From assembly GCA_027028005.1 (NCBI GenBank), contig JALVKE010000081.1:1-40529 (forward strand): DNA of 40,529 bases, written 5' to 3'. Both the position numbers and the translations under genes were made by a program. The notes under the pieces were generated by a model that was not told the origin of the DNA, did not search any database, and saw only the letters and a list, made by a program, of their open reading frames with translations. Numbering within the stretch: the first letter of the stretch is position 1; the number at the start of each line of letters is the position of its first letter. Source of the stretch: Persephonella sp. Lineage in GTDB: Bacteria; Aquificota; Aquificia; Aquificales; Hydrogenothermaceae. Shown in pieces: positions 31,616 to 40,392 of the stretch.

Positions 31616-32857
31616 ATGTATAGGAAGATAATGTTAATCTTCTTAATGCTTATAAATGTAGCTTTTTCTATGCACATTAGAGCTGGAAACCATCCAGATA
31701 GATTTAGACTTGTATTTGATAATAAAGAGAATGCCTCCTTTGATTATATACCTTTCTGGGATTTAAATATTATAGTCATTACTCTCAACAAGAATATTCA
31801 TCATTTTGATCTTTCTTTTTTGAAAAATCCAAAAATAAAAAGGTACATAAAAGATTTAGATATTATAAAAAGCAGAAACCATACAAAGCTAGTTATTGAG
31901 TTTGATCCATCTTTTAAAGGTATAGAGGTTTTTTCTCTTAAAAAGCCAAACAGGGTTGTTTTTGATTTTTTAAAGAAAAAACATATAAGAAAAAGAAAGG
32001 ATAGTATTCTACTTGCAAAGAAAGAAGAAAAAAAGATAAAGAAAACTATTAAAAAAGTAGATATCTCATCTGTTGATGAAGCTGATAGATTGATTAGAAG
32101 TATTATAGAAAGTAGCTATAAAAAAGATAATTTTAAATCTATAAAAAATGTAGCAAAAGAGAAAAAATACACAGCAAAAAAGTATTACAGATTTTCAAAA
32201 TCTAAAATTATTGTTATAGATCCAGGGCATGGTGGTAAAGACCCTGGTGCTATAGCAAATGGATTAAGGGAAAAGGATGTAAATCTTAGAATAGCAAAAG
32301 CTTTAAAAAGAATCTTAGAAAAAGATAAAAGATTTAAAGTCTATCTAACGAGAAACTCTGATAGATATGTGTCTCTTTATAAAAGAACATTATTTGCTAT
32401 AAAGAAAAGGGCTGATCTTTTTATAAGTATCCACTGTAACGCTTCACGAACAGGAAGAGGATACGGAACATACGTTTATACTCTTAATCTTAGAGGAGCA
32501 AGATCAAAACTTGCAAGACTAGTTGAGCAAAGAGAAAATAAGGTTGTTATAGACTATGTTAAAGTCAGCGCAAATCCTTATGTAAATAGAATAATTGCTG
32601 ATTTAGCTATTAGTAATACAATGACCGATGGTCTTATATTTGCAAAACATCTAAAGAAGCATTTAAGAAAAACAGTTGTTTTTAGAGGAATAGATAGTGC
32701 AAACTTCGCAGTTTTAAAAACTCCAGGAATACCTTCAGTGCTTGTGGAAACAGCATATATAACAAATAGAAGAGAGGCAAAACTTTTAAGAAACTCGTCA
32801 TTTATTTACAAATTTGCTAAAAGTATATATGAAGCAATAGTAGAATACTTTTATTGA
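31616..32857 (+). CDS. N-acetylmuramoyl-L-alanine amidase (AmiC-like, AMIN + Amidase_3)
   Basis: 413 aa periplasmic peptidoglycan amidase used in daughter-cell separation. An N-terminal signal (YRKIMLIFLMLINVAFS) is followed by an AMIN domain (about residues 20-125; RFRLVFDNKENASF), a Lys-rich linker, and the zinc amidase domain from about residue 198: VIDPGHGGKDPGA (first His), REKDVNLRIAKALK (Glu), DLFISIHCNAS (second His) and VLVETAYITNRREAKLL (catalytic Glu). The linker has many Lys and Ser. AGGTGAGG lies 4-6 nt before the ATG. It leads a cluster with coaX, two small genes, dapB and atpZ. Confidence 0.92.
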   Translation: MYRKIMLIFLMLINVAFSMHIRAGNHPDRFRLVFDNKENASFDYIPFWDLNIIVITLNKNIHHFDLSFLKNPKIKRYIKDLDIIKSRNHTKLVIEFDPSFKGIEVFSLKKPNRVVFDFLKKKHIRKRKDSILLAKKEEKKIKKTIKKVDISSVDEADRLIRSIIESSYKKDNFKSIKNVAKEKKYTAKKYYRFSKSKIIVIDPGHGGKDPGAIANGLREKDVNLRIAKALKRILEKDKRFKVYLTRNSDRYVSLYKRTLFAIKKRADLFISIHCNASRTGRGYGTYVYTLNLRGARSKLARLVEQRENKVVIDYVKVSANPYVNRIIADLAISNTMTDGLIFAKHLKKHLRKTVVFRGIDSANFAVLKTPGIPSVLVETAYITNRREAKLLRNSSFIYKFAKSIYEAIVEYFY

Positions 32858-32866
32858 TGGTGAGGT

Positions 32867-33637
32867 ATGATAGTAGGTGTTGATATAGGAAACACAACAA
32901 CAGAGATAGGTTTTATTGAAAATCTAAACAGTATAAAGAGTTACAAGATATCTACTGAGAAAAAAAGGACAAAAGATGAGTGGAGTCTCTTACTCTCACT
33001 TCTCTTGAAAAATGAGAGAATATTCAAGACAGATATAGAGGCAGTTCTTATTTCATCTGTTGTTCCAACAATTGATACAAAGTTATCACAGACATTTAAA
33101 GATACTTTGTCTATAGATCCTTTATTTATTGGAAAGGATGTTCAGATCCCAATTAAAAATATGTATAAAAAACCGGAAGAGGTTGGGGCAGATAGACTTT
33201 TAAATGTTTTTTCTGCAACTAGAAAGATAAAACCACCTCTTGTAGTTATAGATTTAGGAACAGCAGTTACATTTGATATTGTTGAAGAAGACGGTTCATA
33301 TCAAGGAGGTTTAATTTTTCCAGGTATAGAAAGTAGTATTGAATGTCTATTTTCAAAAGCTGAAAAACTTCCAAAGATAGATATAAAGCTTCCAAATTAT
33401 GTAACTGGGAAAACAACAGAAGAAAGTATAAATGCTGGCATATTTTGGGGATATATTTCTTTAATAGAAGGAATTGTTAATCTTATAGAAAAAGAGTATA
33501 AAAAAAGTTTTAAAGTAGTTATTACTGGAGGTAGTTCTGAAGAAATATTTAAAGGTTTAAAAGAAGGTTATATTTTAAATAGAAAACTTGCAATGGAAGG
33601 TTTCTATTATCTGTATAAATATCTTCGCAAACAGTAG
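32867..33637 (+). CDS. coaX: Type III pantothenate kinase
   Basis: 256 aa member of the ASKHA fold. It phosphorylates pantothenate in the first step of coenzyme A synthesis. The nucleotide-binding start VGVDIGNTTTEIGF, the pantothenate-site GADRLLNVFSATR, VVIDLGTAVTFDIVEEDGSYQGGLIFPGI and the final VVITGGSSEEIF-type segment are present. The ATG is 9 bp after the amidase stop, in a GGTGAGG context, so the two are co-transcribed. A 70-bp gap separates it from the small membrane protein gene. Confidence 0.95.
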   Translation: MIVGVDIGNTTTEIGFIENLNSIKSYKISTEKKRTKDEWSLLLSLLLKNERIFKTDIEAVLISSVVPTIDTKLSQTFKDTLSIDPLFIGKDVQIPIKNMYKKPEEVGADRLLNVFSATRKIKPPLVVIDLGTAVTFDIVEEDGSYQGGLIFPGIESSIECLFSKAEKLPKIDIKLPNYVTGKTTEESINAGIFWGYISLIEGIVNLIEKEYKKSFKVVITGGSSEEIFKGLKEGYILNRKLAMEGFYYLYKYLRKQ

Positions 33638-33707
33638 TAAGTATTTGCTTTTTTTCTAAAATACATTTAGTATTTATATAGACAAAATAAGCAAGGAGGT
33701 TATTATC

Positions 33708-33821
33708 ATGGAAGCAACTTTTGGAGGCATTCCTATAGCTGAAAAAATACTTTTAGTTCTTATGTTAGCAATGTTATTAGTTCTTTGGGGAACAATTATG
33801 TATCAAATGGGAAAAGAGTAA
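33708..33821 (+). CDS. 37-aa single-pass membrane protein
   Basis: A short open frame with GCAAGGAGG 8 nt upstream of the ATG, a spacing that strongly supports translation. The product MEATFGGIPIAEKILLVLML... is 37 aa with one hydrophobic helix (about residues 13-31) and a charged C-terminus YQMGKE. Such small proteins often assemble with respiratory or transport complexes, but no partner can be named from the sequence. Its stop is 27 bp before the 84-aa gene, so the two may be co-transcribed. Confidence 0.68.
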   Translation: MEATFGGIPIAEKILLVLMLAMLLVLWGTIMYQMGKE

Positions 33822-33848
33822 TAATTTTTATTTTTTGAGGTAAATATT

Positions 33849-34103
33849 ATGGAAAATCAAGAAACAAAAGCTTATCCTTTTGCTTTAGTTGGTTTTTTTG
33901 TAACAGATAAAGAGGTTAAGGATGTTTTTAGGCAGAATATAACCCCTGAAGAATTGGAAAAACTTCAAGAACTTCTTAAAAAAACTATATTTAAGGAAGG
34001 GGTAGATATAGCTATATCTCCATTCATTGTTCCACCTGATCAAGTGGATGATGCTCTTAATCAACTTGCTGAAGTGATATTCTCCAAGGAGGAGAATCAA
34101 TAA
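33849..34103 (+). CDS. Hypothetical protein
   Basis: 84 aa, soluble, no signal or membrane helix. The sequence has a beta-alpha-like start (YPFALVGFFVTDKEV) and a helical centre (TPEELEKLQELLKKTIF) with a Pro-rich VPPDQVDDALNQL near the end. No family is recognised. TGAGG lies 7-8 nt before the ATG. Its TAA is immediately followed by the ATG of dapB, and dapB's ribosome-binding site GGAGG lies within its last codons, so dapB translation depends on it. Confidence 0.6.
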   Translation: MENQETKAYPFALVGFFVTDKEVKDVFRQNITPEELEKLQELLKKTIFKEGVDIAISPFIVPPDQVDDALNQLAEVIFSKEENQ

Positions 34104-34910
34104 ATGGTTAAGGTTATAATCTCCGGCGTTTTGGGTCGCATGGGTAGAAAAATTGCTGAATTAGCCTATGCTGACCCAAACGTCGAAATTGTTGCAGGTA
34201 TAGAAAGTCCAGATTGTGTTCATTCTCATGAGAATATAGGGGAGATTTTAGGGGAAAACATAGATGCTCCTATTGTATCAGATTTGTCAAAGGTCATAGA
34301 TAAAGGTGATGTCATTATTGATTTTGCAGGAAATACAGAAGCTGTTTTAGGACATGTTAGATTAGCTGCTGCAGACAAAAATAAAAAAGCAATGGTTATA
34401 GGAACCACTGGTTTTTCTCAAGAAGAGCTAGAAGAGATAAAAGAGTTATCTAAAGATATGCCAATAGTTTTAGCTCCTAATATGAGTATTGGGGTAAACC
34501 TATTATTTAAACTTGTAGAAGAAGCAGCAAGAGCTTTAAAAGATAAAGGTTTTGATATAGAAGTTGTTGAAATGCATCACAGATATAAAAAAGATGCACC
34601 TTCAGGAACAGCTGTAAAGTTAGTTGATATATTAAAAAAAGAAACAGGTATTGAAAAGGTTGTTTATGGAAGAGAAGGCATTTATCCTGAGGGAAGACCT
34701 TCTGACGAGATAGCTGTTTTTGCTTTACGTGGTGGAGATGTCGTAGGGGAGCATACTGTTATATTTGCAGGTTTAGGGGAAAGAATAGAGTTAACCCATA
34801 AAGCTAGTTCGAGGGATATATTTGCAAAAGGGGCTATAGAAGCAGCTAAATGGATAAAAGACAAAGAACCTGGATTATACGATATGATGGATGTTCTTGG
34901 ATTAAAATAA
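34104..34910 (+). CDS. dapB: 4-hydroxy-tetrahydrodipicolinate reductase
   Basis: 268 aa enzyme of the diaminopimelate/lysine pathway, using NAD(P)H. The nucleotide-binding start VIISGVLGRMGRKIAELA, the VVIDFAGNTEAVLGH-like segment, TTGFSQEELEEI, PNMSIGVNLLF and the catalytic EMHHRYKKDAPSGTA (HH then K and SGT) are all present. The start codon directly abuts the upstream stop. In the genus DapB feeds both lysine and peptidoglycan, which fits the amidase in the same cluster. Confidence 0.96.
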   Translation: MVKVIISGVLGRMGRKIAELAYADPNVEIVAGIESPDCVHSHENIGEILGENIDAPIVSDLSKVIDKGDVIIDFAGNTEAVLGHVRLAAADKNKKAMVIGTTGFSQEELEEIKELSKDMPIVLAPNMSIGVNLLFKLVEEAARALKDKGFDIEVVEMHHRYKKDAPSGTAVKLVDILKKETGIEKVVYGREGIYPEGRPSDEIAVFALRGGDVVGEHTVIFAGLGERIELTHKASSRDIFAKGAIEAAKWIKDKEPGLYDMMDVLGLK

Positions 34911-34916
34911 TAAAGT

Positions 34917-35186
34917 ATGATAAAGAAAAAAACCAAATTTTCTTTAAGTGAAAGTTTTTCTTTTGGGACAATAGGACTTCATTTAGTTTCAGGTATTATT
35001 GTTGGAACCTTTGTAGGATATATGCTTGATAAGTTTTTCAATACATCCCCATGGATGACTATTATATTTTTCTTCCTAGGTATCATTGCTGGATTTTATA
35101 ACATGTATAAAGATGCAAAAAGATATATAGAGAAAGAGGAAAAAGAGTTAAAGGAGTTAGAGGAAGATAATAACTCTTCCTCTTAG
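34917..35186 (+). CDS. AtpZ/AtpI-like small membrane protein
   Basis: 89 aa with two hydrophobic helices (about residues 18-40 and 46-66). The pattern SFGTIGLHLVSGIIVGTFVGYMLDKFF, with Gly-rich first helix and Asp-Lys at its end, then NTSPWMTIIFFFLGIIAGFYN, matches AtpZ, the small protein usually at the head of F1Fo-ATPase operons. AtpZ with AtpI helps load Mg2+/Ca2+ for ATP synthase. No other atp gene is here, so it is separated from its usual operon. The ATG is 6 bp after dapB. Confidence 0.82.
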   Translation: MIKKKTKFSLSESFSFGTIGLHLVSGIIVGTFVGYMLDKFFNTSPWMTIIFFFLGIIAGFYNMYKDAKRYIEKEEKELKELEEDNNSSS

Positions 35187-35423
35187 ATTTTCTAAAAAAT
35201 TTCTCAATTTGTAATTTTAGTTTTATCTGTCCCTAGGATTAACTTCTACATTTTTATGACCTTTTTTGATTTGATCATATTTGTTTGTCTCTAAACTTTC
35301 ATTTTTCCTGCTTTTAAATATTGTTTAAAGTTAGACTACAACGTTAAAAACATGGTTAAATTTTATTGAAATTTAAATGTTTTAACTATATTTAACATTC
35401 TAAAACTTTTACAGAGGAAAGGG
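35187..35423 (+). other. 237-bp intergenic stretch between atpZ and ttuA
   Basis: AT-rich, no open frame with a ribosome-binding site and no terminator with a T-run. GAGG at 35415-35418 serves ttuA. I see no further feature. Confidence 0.5.
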
Positions 35424-36365
35424 ATGGCAAAATTAAAGAAAGGAACTAGATGTACTATATGTAAGGCAAAAGGAAAGAAGGAAAAGGCTATTGTTTTTCT
35501 GCCTCATCATAGATTAGCTTTATGTAAAAAACATTTTATTGAGTGGTTTGAAAAAAGAGTAGAGAAAACTATTAAAGAATTTAAGATGTTTTCAAGAAAA
35601 GATAAAATTCTTGTTGCTGTTTCAGGGGGTAAAGACAGCTTAGCACTGTGGAACACTCTAAATAAACTAGGTTATGAGGCTGATGGATTTTATATAGATT
35701 TAGGTATTCCTGAGTATTCAGAAGACAGTAAAAAACTTGCTATCACCTTTTCAGAAAGAATTAAAAGACCTCTTCATATTGTTTCTCTAAAAGAAGAGAT
35801 AGCTCCAATCCCTGTAATAGAAAAGTCAACAAATAGACCAGCCTGTTCTGCCTGTGGGACAGTAAAGAGATACTACATGAACAAGTATGCAAAGGAACTT
35901 GGATACAGTATAATTGCTACAGGGCATAATCTTGATGATGAGGCAGCTGTTTTATTTGGAAATACTTTATCTTGGGATATTAAATATTTAAAGAGACAGT
36001 ATCCTGTTTTAGAGGAAGAAAATGGATTTGTTAGAAAAGTAAAGCCTCTATGTAAAATAACAGAGAAAGAAGCTGCTTTGTATGCTTTCTTTAACAACAT
36101 TGAGTATATAGAGTATGAATGTCCTTTTTCAGAAGGCGCATCCTCTATTGAGTATAAAGAACTTTTATCACAGCTAGAGGAAAAACACCCAGGAACAAAA
36201 CTACAGTTTTATACAAACTTCTTGAAAAAGATGTATCCTATTCTAAAAGAACATGAGAAAAAACAGTCAGAAGAAGTATCATCATGCAAAATATGTGGAG
36301 AACCTACATTTTGGGATATATGTAGTATTTGTAGATTAAAAGAAAAAGTAGCTGCAGGAAATTAA
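35424..36365 (+). CDS. ttuA: TtuA-like tRNA-5-methyluridine54 2-sulfurtransferase
   Basis: 313 aa ATP-dependent tRNA thiolase. It has an N-terminal Cys/His zinc finger (CTICKAKGKKEKAIVFLPHH...CKKH), the PP-loop AVSGGKDSLALW, then a SACGTVKRYYMNKYA segment whose Cys contributes to the iron-sulfur site, IIATGHNLDDEA, and a C-terminal zinc finger CKICGEPTFWDICSIC. Two zinc fingers around the PP-loop core mark TtuA, which makes 2-thio-ribothymidine at T54 of tRNA and adds heat stability, rather than TtcA. GAGG lies 6-7 nt before ATG. Its stop shares bases with the convergent lpd-like stop: the two TAA codons overlap in TTAA at 36362-36365. Confidence 0.9.
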   Translation: MAKLKKGTRCTICKAKGKKEKAIVFLPHHRLALCKKHFIEWFEKRVEKTIKEFKMFSRKDKILVAVSGGKDSLALWNTLNKLGYEADGFYIDLGIPEYSEDSKKLAITFSERIKRPLHIVSLKEEIAPIPVIEKSTNRPACSACGTVKRYYMNKYAKELGYSIIATGHNLDDEAAVLFGNTLSWDIKYLKRQYPVLEEENGFVRKVKPLCKITEKEAALYAFFNNIEYIEYECPFSEGASSIEYKELLSQLEEKHPGTKLQFYTNFLKKMYPILKEHEKKQSEEVSSCKICGEPTFWDICSICRLKEKVAAGN

Positions 36366-37738
36366 AACAGCTTACCTACAGCTACATCATAAGTGGCATA
36401 GGAGAATATCTCACTTAAAGATGGATGGAAGTATATAAACTCATGTATTTCTTCTGCTGTCATTTTGTTTTTAATTGCTAGCTGCATTATATGGACTAGT
36501 TCTGAAGCACTACTTCCTACTATAGAGGCTCCTATTATTTTTTTACTCTCTTTTTCAAAAACAAGTCTAACAAATCCTTCTTTCTCATGTTCATCAACAG
36601 CTTTATCGTTGTACATAAAAGGAAAGTATCCTGTTACTGTTTCTATTCCTTTTTCTTTAGCCTGTTCTTCTGTTAAACCTATCTGTCCAATCTCTTCAGC
36701 TGTAAATACAGCTGAAGGTATTAGAGAGTAGTCAACCTTTTTACTGTTTCCTGAAATAATATTGTGTACAGCAATCTTTGCCTCGTACATAGCAACATGT
36801 GCAAGCATTGGAGAACTTACTACATCTCCACAGGCGTAGATATTATCTATGTTTGTTTGTAAAAAATCATTTGTTTTTATAAATCCTCTCTCATCTTTTT
36901 CTATACCTATAGTATCAATATTAGAATTTGGTTTTCTTCCTACAGATAGAAGAATTCTATCCACTTCTAATGTTTCCCCTGTAGAAAGAGAAACATTAAT
37001 TTTATTTTCTTTTATAGAAAAATCTTTTACAGTAGTTTTTAAATAATACTTTATACCAAGCTGTTTAAACTTTCTCATTATAAATTTTGAAACTTCATTT
37101 GAGATAAACGGAACAGGTAAAAGTCTATCTTTTATCTCGACAATATGAATGCTTGCTCCATATCTGTTTGATATATACCCAAGTTCACATCCAGCTACTC
37201 CACCACCAACAATAAGAAGGCTTTCAGGAAGTTCTTTTAGATGATCCATATAATCTTCTGTTGTAAGAATGTACTTCCCATCAGGAACAAGATTTCCAAT
37301 AGCCACTGGTTTAGAACCTGTTGCAATAAGAATGTACTTTCCTTCTATTATCTCTCTTGTTCCATCTTCCTTTATAACTTCCACTTTATTTTTGTCAATA
37401 ATCTTTCCTTCACCTTTATAAACAGGAACTTTTTTAGCTTTAAAAAGCTGAGATATGCTCTTTCTCAAGAAGGCTATATTCTTTTCCTTACCTTCCCATG
37501 CCTTAGAGTAGTCTATTTGATGATCTGTTATATGTATGCCGTACTCATCTAGAACATTAAGCTTTTCTATGAGATGAGCTCCTGTCCAAAAGTACTTTGT
37601 AGGTACACAGGCCCTATTAAGACAGTTTCCACCTAATTTATCTTTTTCAACAACCGCAATAGATAAACCTTTTCTTAAAGCTGTTAAAGCAGCTTCAAAA
37701 CCACCTGGACCTAATCCAATAATAATTAAATCAAACAT
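36362..37738 (-). CDS. Dihydrolipoamide dehydrogenase-like flavoenzyme
   Basis: 458 aa pyridine-nucleotide disulfide oxidoreductase. FAD fold DLIIIGLGPGGFEAALTA, redox Cys pair GGNCLNRACVPTKYFW, NAD fold LLIVGGGVAGCELGYISNRYG, the GRKPNSNID segment, CGDV and the C-terminal FHPSLSEIF (catalytic His-Glu). The CLNRAC spacing matches Lpd; the specific substrate could also be another disulfide. ATG at 37738 is used because GGAG lies 6-7 nt upstream, while an earlier in-frame ATG does not have one. It lies at the end of the pilus operon, 12-13 bp after the lipoprotein stop, and converges on ttuA with overlapping stop codons. Confidence 0.87.
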   Translation of the reverse strand: MFDLIIIGLGPGGFEAALTALRKGLSIAVVEKDKLGGNCLNRACVPTKYFWTGAHLIEKLNVLDEYGIHITDHQIDYSKAWEGKEKNIAFLRKSISQLFKAKKVPVYKGEGKIIDKNKVEVIKEDGTREIIEGKYILIATGSKPVAIGNLVPDGKYILTTEDYMDHLKELPESLLIVGGGVAGCELGYISNRYGASIHIVEIKDRLLPVPFISNEVSKFIMRKFKQLGIKYYLKTTVKDFSIKENKINVSLSTGETLEVDRILLSVGRKPNSNIDTIGIEKDERGFIKTNDFLQTNIDNIYACGDVVSSPMLAHVAMYEAKIAVHNIISGNSKKVDYSLIPSAVFTAEEIGQIGLTEEQAKEKGIETVTGYFPFMYNDKAVDEHEKEGFVRLVFEKESKKIIGASIVGSSASELVHIMQLAIKNKMTAEEIHEFIYFHPSLSEIFSYATYDVAVGKLF

Positions 37739-37750
37739 ATTAATCTCCAT

Positions 37751-38329
37751 TTATGGAATATTTAATGTACAGTTTGGTTCATTTGCTTCCTGTATATCAG
37801 AAATTCTTGCCGTTAACGATATATTTCCTATCTCTATAGACTTATCGTATATAACCTCTTTTCCATGAACAGTTATAGTTATATCAAAATCATCAAACCA
37901 TCTATTTTGATAAAAATAAAGTTTTTGATTTTTTTCAAATAAAGGGAAAGAACATGTTTTTGTTTGACCTGCCGGTATTAAACATGTTGTTTTATATGTT
38001 TCTCGTCTTACTGGTATATTTGTTTTTGTTTTAGGTTTAAATTCCACTGTATAATCGGTTATCTGAACATCGGAAGGTTGAATTTTTATGTTTTCGGGAA
38101 TAACAGACTTAAACGTGACCTGAACAGCATCTCCTATAGGAATTTGATATCCTGTACACTCCCCCTGATTATCATTATCTATTTTTGTTATAAGATCTAT
38201 TGTAAGATAAGTTGGTTCTACATCTGTTACTTCTATTAATGTTGATATCCCTGCATCTGAGCTTCCACCAGTCCCACAGGAATAAATTAGAATAGAGGTA
38301 AAGAAAAAGGTTGCTATTTTAATTTTCAT
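37751..38329 (-). CDS. Hypothetical lipoprotein
   Basis: 192 aa. The signal MKIKIATFFFTSILIYSC ends in a lipobox, so the mature protein starts with lipid-bound Cys followed by a Gly/Ser linker GTGGSSDAG. The rest is beta-rich (repeated V-x-I/T-x-V strands) with two pairs of Cys, including CLIPAGQTKTC. No domain is recognised. It follows the secretin gene by 21 bp on the same strand, so a role near the pilus secretin is possible but only inferred. Confidence 0.6.
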   Translation of the reverse strand: MKIKIATFFFTSILIYSCGTGGSSDAGISTLIEVTDVEPTYLTIDLITKIDNDNQGECTGYQIPIGDAVQVTFKSVIPENIKIQPSDVQITDYTVEFKPKTKTNIPVRRETYKTTCLIPAGQTKTCSFPLFEKNQKLYFYQNRWFDDFDITITVHGKEVIYDKSIEIGNISLTARISDIQEANEPNCTLNIP

Positions 38330-38350
38330 TTATCCACTCTCCACTTTTCG

Positions 38351-40144
38351 TTATTCATATATAATTTTAGGCGTAATGAAGATTAAAAGCTCCTTATTAG
38401 TGATGTTTATAGATTTATTTTTAAATAACCATCCAAGAATAGGTATTCTCCTTAACCCTGGTACCCCATACTCTGAAACTTCTTGAGATTTTTCTAATAT
38501 TCCACCAATAACAATAGTTGTCCCATCTTTTGCTATAACTTTACTTGTTATAGATTTTGTTGATATAGGCGGTTGCCCCAATACAGCTTTTCCAAAATCA
38601 GGAAAGTCCTGTGTTAGTTCTATATTCATAATAATATTTCCGTCAGGAGTTGTTCTAGGAATAACGTTTAGTTTTAAAACAGCTTCCTTAAACTGAACAT
38701 TTGTTCCATACTGAGCTGAAGAAGACTGATAAGGGATTTCTATACCTTGAGAGATTTCTGCTCCTTCTCCGTCTATTGTTACTATCTTTGGTCTAGATAG
38801 CAACTTAGATTTACCAATCTGTTCTAAAGCTGATAGTTGAAGATCAAGACTAAAATCAGGAACTTTAACAAGTCCTATAGAAATAGATGCACCTTTTCCT
38901 GGAGATACATTCTGTCCTGGAAAATCAAACATAAAATTTGTTAATGTTCCACGATTTAATGAATATCCTAAACTTCCTACGGAACCAGAACCTGCAGCTG
39001 TCCACTGTATTCCTAAATCCTTTTTGTATCCTGATTCTACCTGAACAATTCTTGCTTCTATAGCAATCTGATAAGGCCTATTTAAAAGAAGTTCAGAAAA
39101 ATCCTTGTATATCTTTTCTATTACTTCCGGTTTATCTGTTATACATAACTTAGGTAGAGAAGTAATTATGCTTTTTTCCTTTTCTTGAGCTGATTCTCTT
39201 CCTCCTTCCACTCCAGCTTTCTTTTCAACACCTAAAGCTTTAGATATCTCCTTTGATTTAAAAATGATAGAACCAAATCTTGAAAGATAGTTTTCCTTTA
39301 TTGTCATTAAAAGTTCTGCTGGTTCTAAAGCTCTAACATAGTAACATTTTGTTCTTATATTTATTCTCTGTGCTTTTGCTATTATCTTTGAAATACGAGG
39401 AATATTCGTTTTCATCTCTATAATTGTTAATTTACCTGTTTTTGGATCATACTTGTAACTTCCGTAAGCTGATAAAGCAGCTATAAGTTCATCTTCTATC
39501 TCTTTAAATTTCTGGGGATCTACATAAACCTCTTTTTTTACTAATAAAGATTCTAATTCTGCTTTTTTTGCTTCAATTTCTTTAAGCTTTTGAATTTTTT
39601 CTTCCTCTGTTTTCTCGATCTTTTCTGCTTCTACAATAATAGGTTTTACATACTCATTAACGAGGGTTCTTAATCTGTTAATATTTTCCTTTGTATCCCA
39701 TACATAAATGGCATTTCCTGCATGGTATATCTTCACTTCTGCAGAAGAAGATACATTACTTCTTACTAGTTCTATTAAACCTTCAAAAACACTTTTACCT
39801 AGATATTTTGCAACAACTGGAGGTAAAGTAAAAAGTGCCGAATCTGCTATCTTTATCTCATAAATATTTCCCTGCTTTACATATATAAGTCCATAGTTTT
39901 TTAAAATTAACTTAAAAATTTTATCTACATCAACAGGTTTTCTAAAAGATAGATAAACAGGACTATCTTTTTTCTTTACAGCCTCTTTATCCCAAATAAT
40001 ATTTTTATTTGAAATTTTTGATATTGCATCAATAACAGTTCCTAACCTAGCTCCAAAAAATTCTGCAGTAAGAAGTTTTCCTGCAAAACTTTCAAAACTT
40101 ATAAGTAAGACTAATATTAAAGCAAAAACCCTAATATTCCTCAT
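38351..40144 (-). CDS. Type IV pilus secretin (PilQ-like)
   Basis: 597 aa outer-membrane secretin that lets the type IV pilus through. A signal sequence (NIRVFALILVLLISFESFA), an STN-type domain (LGTVIDAISKISNKNIIWD, residues about 30-95), further short N domains separated by a predicted coiled coil (EKTEEEKIQKLKEIEAKKAE near residue 180), and the C-terminal secretin pore: RPKIVTIDGEGAEISQG, then the family end VPGLRRIPILGWLFK and KELLIFITPKII. The ATG at 40144 is chosen over a GTG at 40156, whose spacing to GGAG is too short. The upstream PilP-like stop falls between the two, so translation is coupled. Confidence 0.9.
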   Translation of the reverse strand: MRNIRVFALILVLLISFESFAGKLLTAEFFGARLGTVIDAISKISNKNIIWDKEAVKKKDSPVYLSFRKPVDVDKIFKLILKNYGLIYVKQGNIYEIKIADSALFTLPPVVAKYLGKSVFEGLIELVRSNVSSSAEVKIYHAGNAIYVWDTKENINRLRTLVNEYVKPIIVEAEKIEKTEEEKIQKLKEIEAKKAELESLLVKKEVYVDPQKFKEIEDELIAALSAYGSYKYDPKTGKLTIIEMKTNIPRISKIIAKAQRINIRTKCYYVRALEPAELLMTIKENYLSRFGSIIFKSKEISKALGVEKKAGVEGGRESAQEKEKSIITSLPKLCITDKPEVIEKIYKDFSELLLNRPYQIAIEARIVQVESGYKKDLGIQWTAAGSGSVGSLGYSLNRGTLTNFMFDFPGQNVSPGKGASISIGLVKVPDFSLDLQLSALEQIGKSKLLSRPKIVTIDGEGAEISQGIEIPYQSSSAQYGTNVQFKEAVLKLNVIPRTTPDGNIIMNIELTQDFPDFGKAVLGQPPISTKSITSKVIAKDGTTIVIGGILEKSQEVSEYGVPGLRRIPILGWLFKNKSINITNKELLIFITPKIIYE

Positions 40145-40152
40145 TTTATCTC

Positions 40153-40392
40153 TCACTCTCCAATTATTTTCAAGTCTTCCCTAGAAATACCAATGTCTCC
40201 TTTAATTATCTTTTCGGGGTCTTTGCGGGTTTTTATTAACTTTGCTCCATCTTTAGTTTCAACAATGAGGTAGTTGGCTCCATTTTTAACTTTTATATAT
40301 CCAACAGTATTTTTTAATTCGGTGAATACATCGGAAGCTTTAACAGTAGTCACAGAAATTACCAAACATAATAAAACAATTAATTTTTTCAT
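40153..40392 (-). CDS. Short PilP-like periplasmic protein
   Basis: 79 aa with a signal peptide (KKLIVLLCLVISVTTVKA) and a small C-terminal region (VGYIKVKNGANYLIVETKDG). PilP links PilO to the secretin PilQ, and its position between pilO and pilQ fits. It is only about half the usual PilP length (roughly 170 aa) and lacks a clear lipobox, so it is either a minimal form or a different small component. AAGGAGG lies 5-6 nt before the ATG, whose A and T lie in the pilO stop codon (ATGA overlap). Confidence 0.62.
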   Translation of the reverse strand: MKKLIVLLCLVISVTTVKASDVFTELKNTVGYIKVKNGANYLIVETKDGAKLIKTRKDPEKIIKGDIGISREDLKIIGE

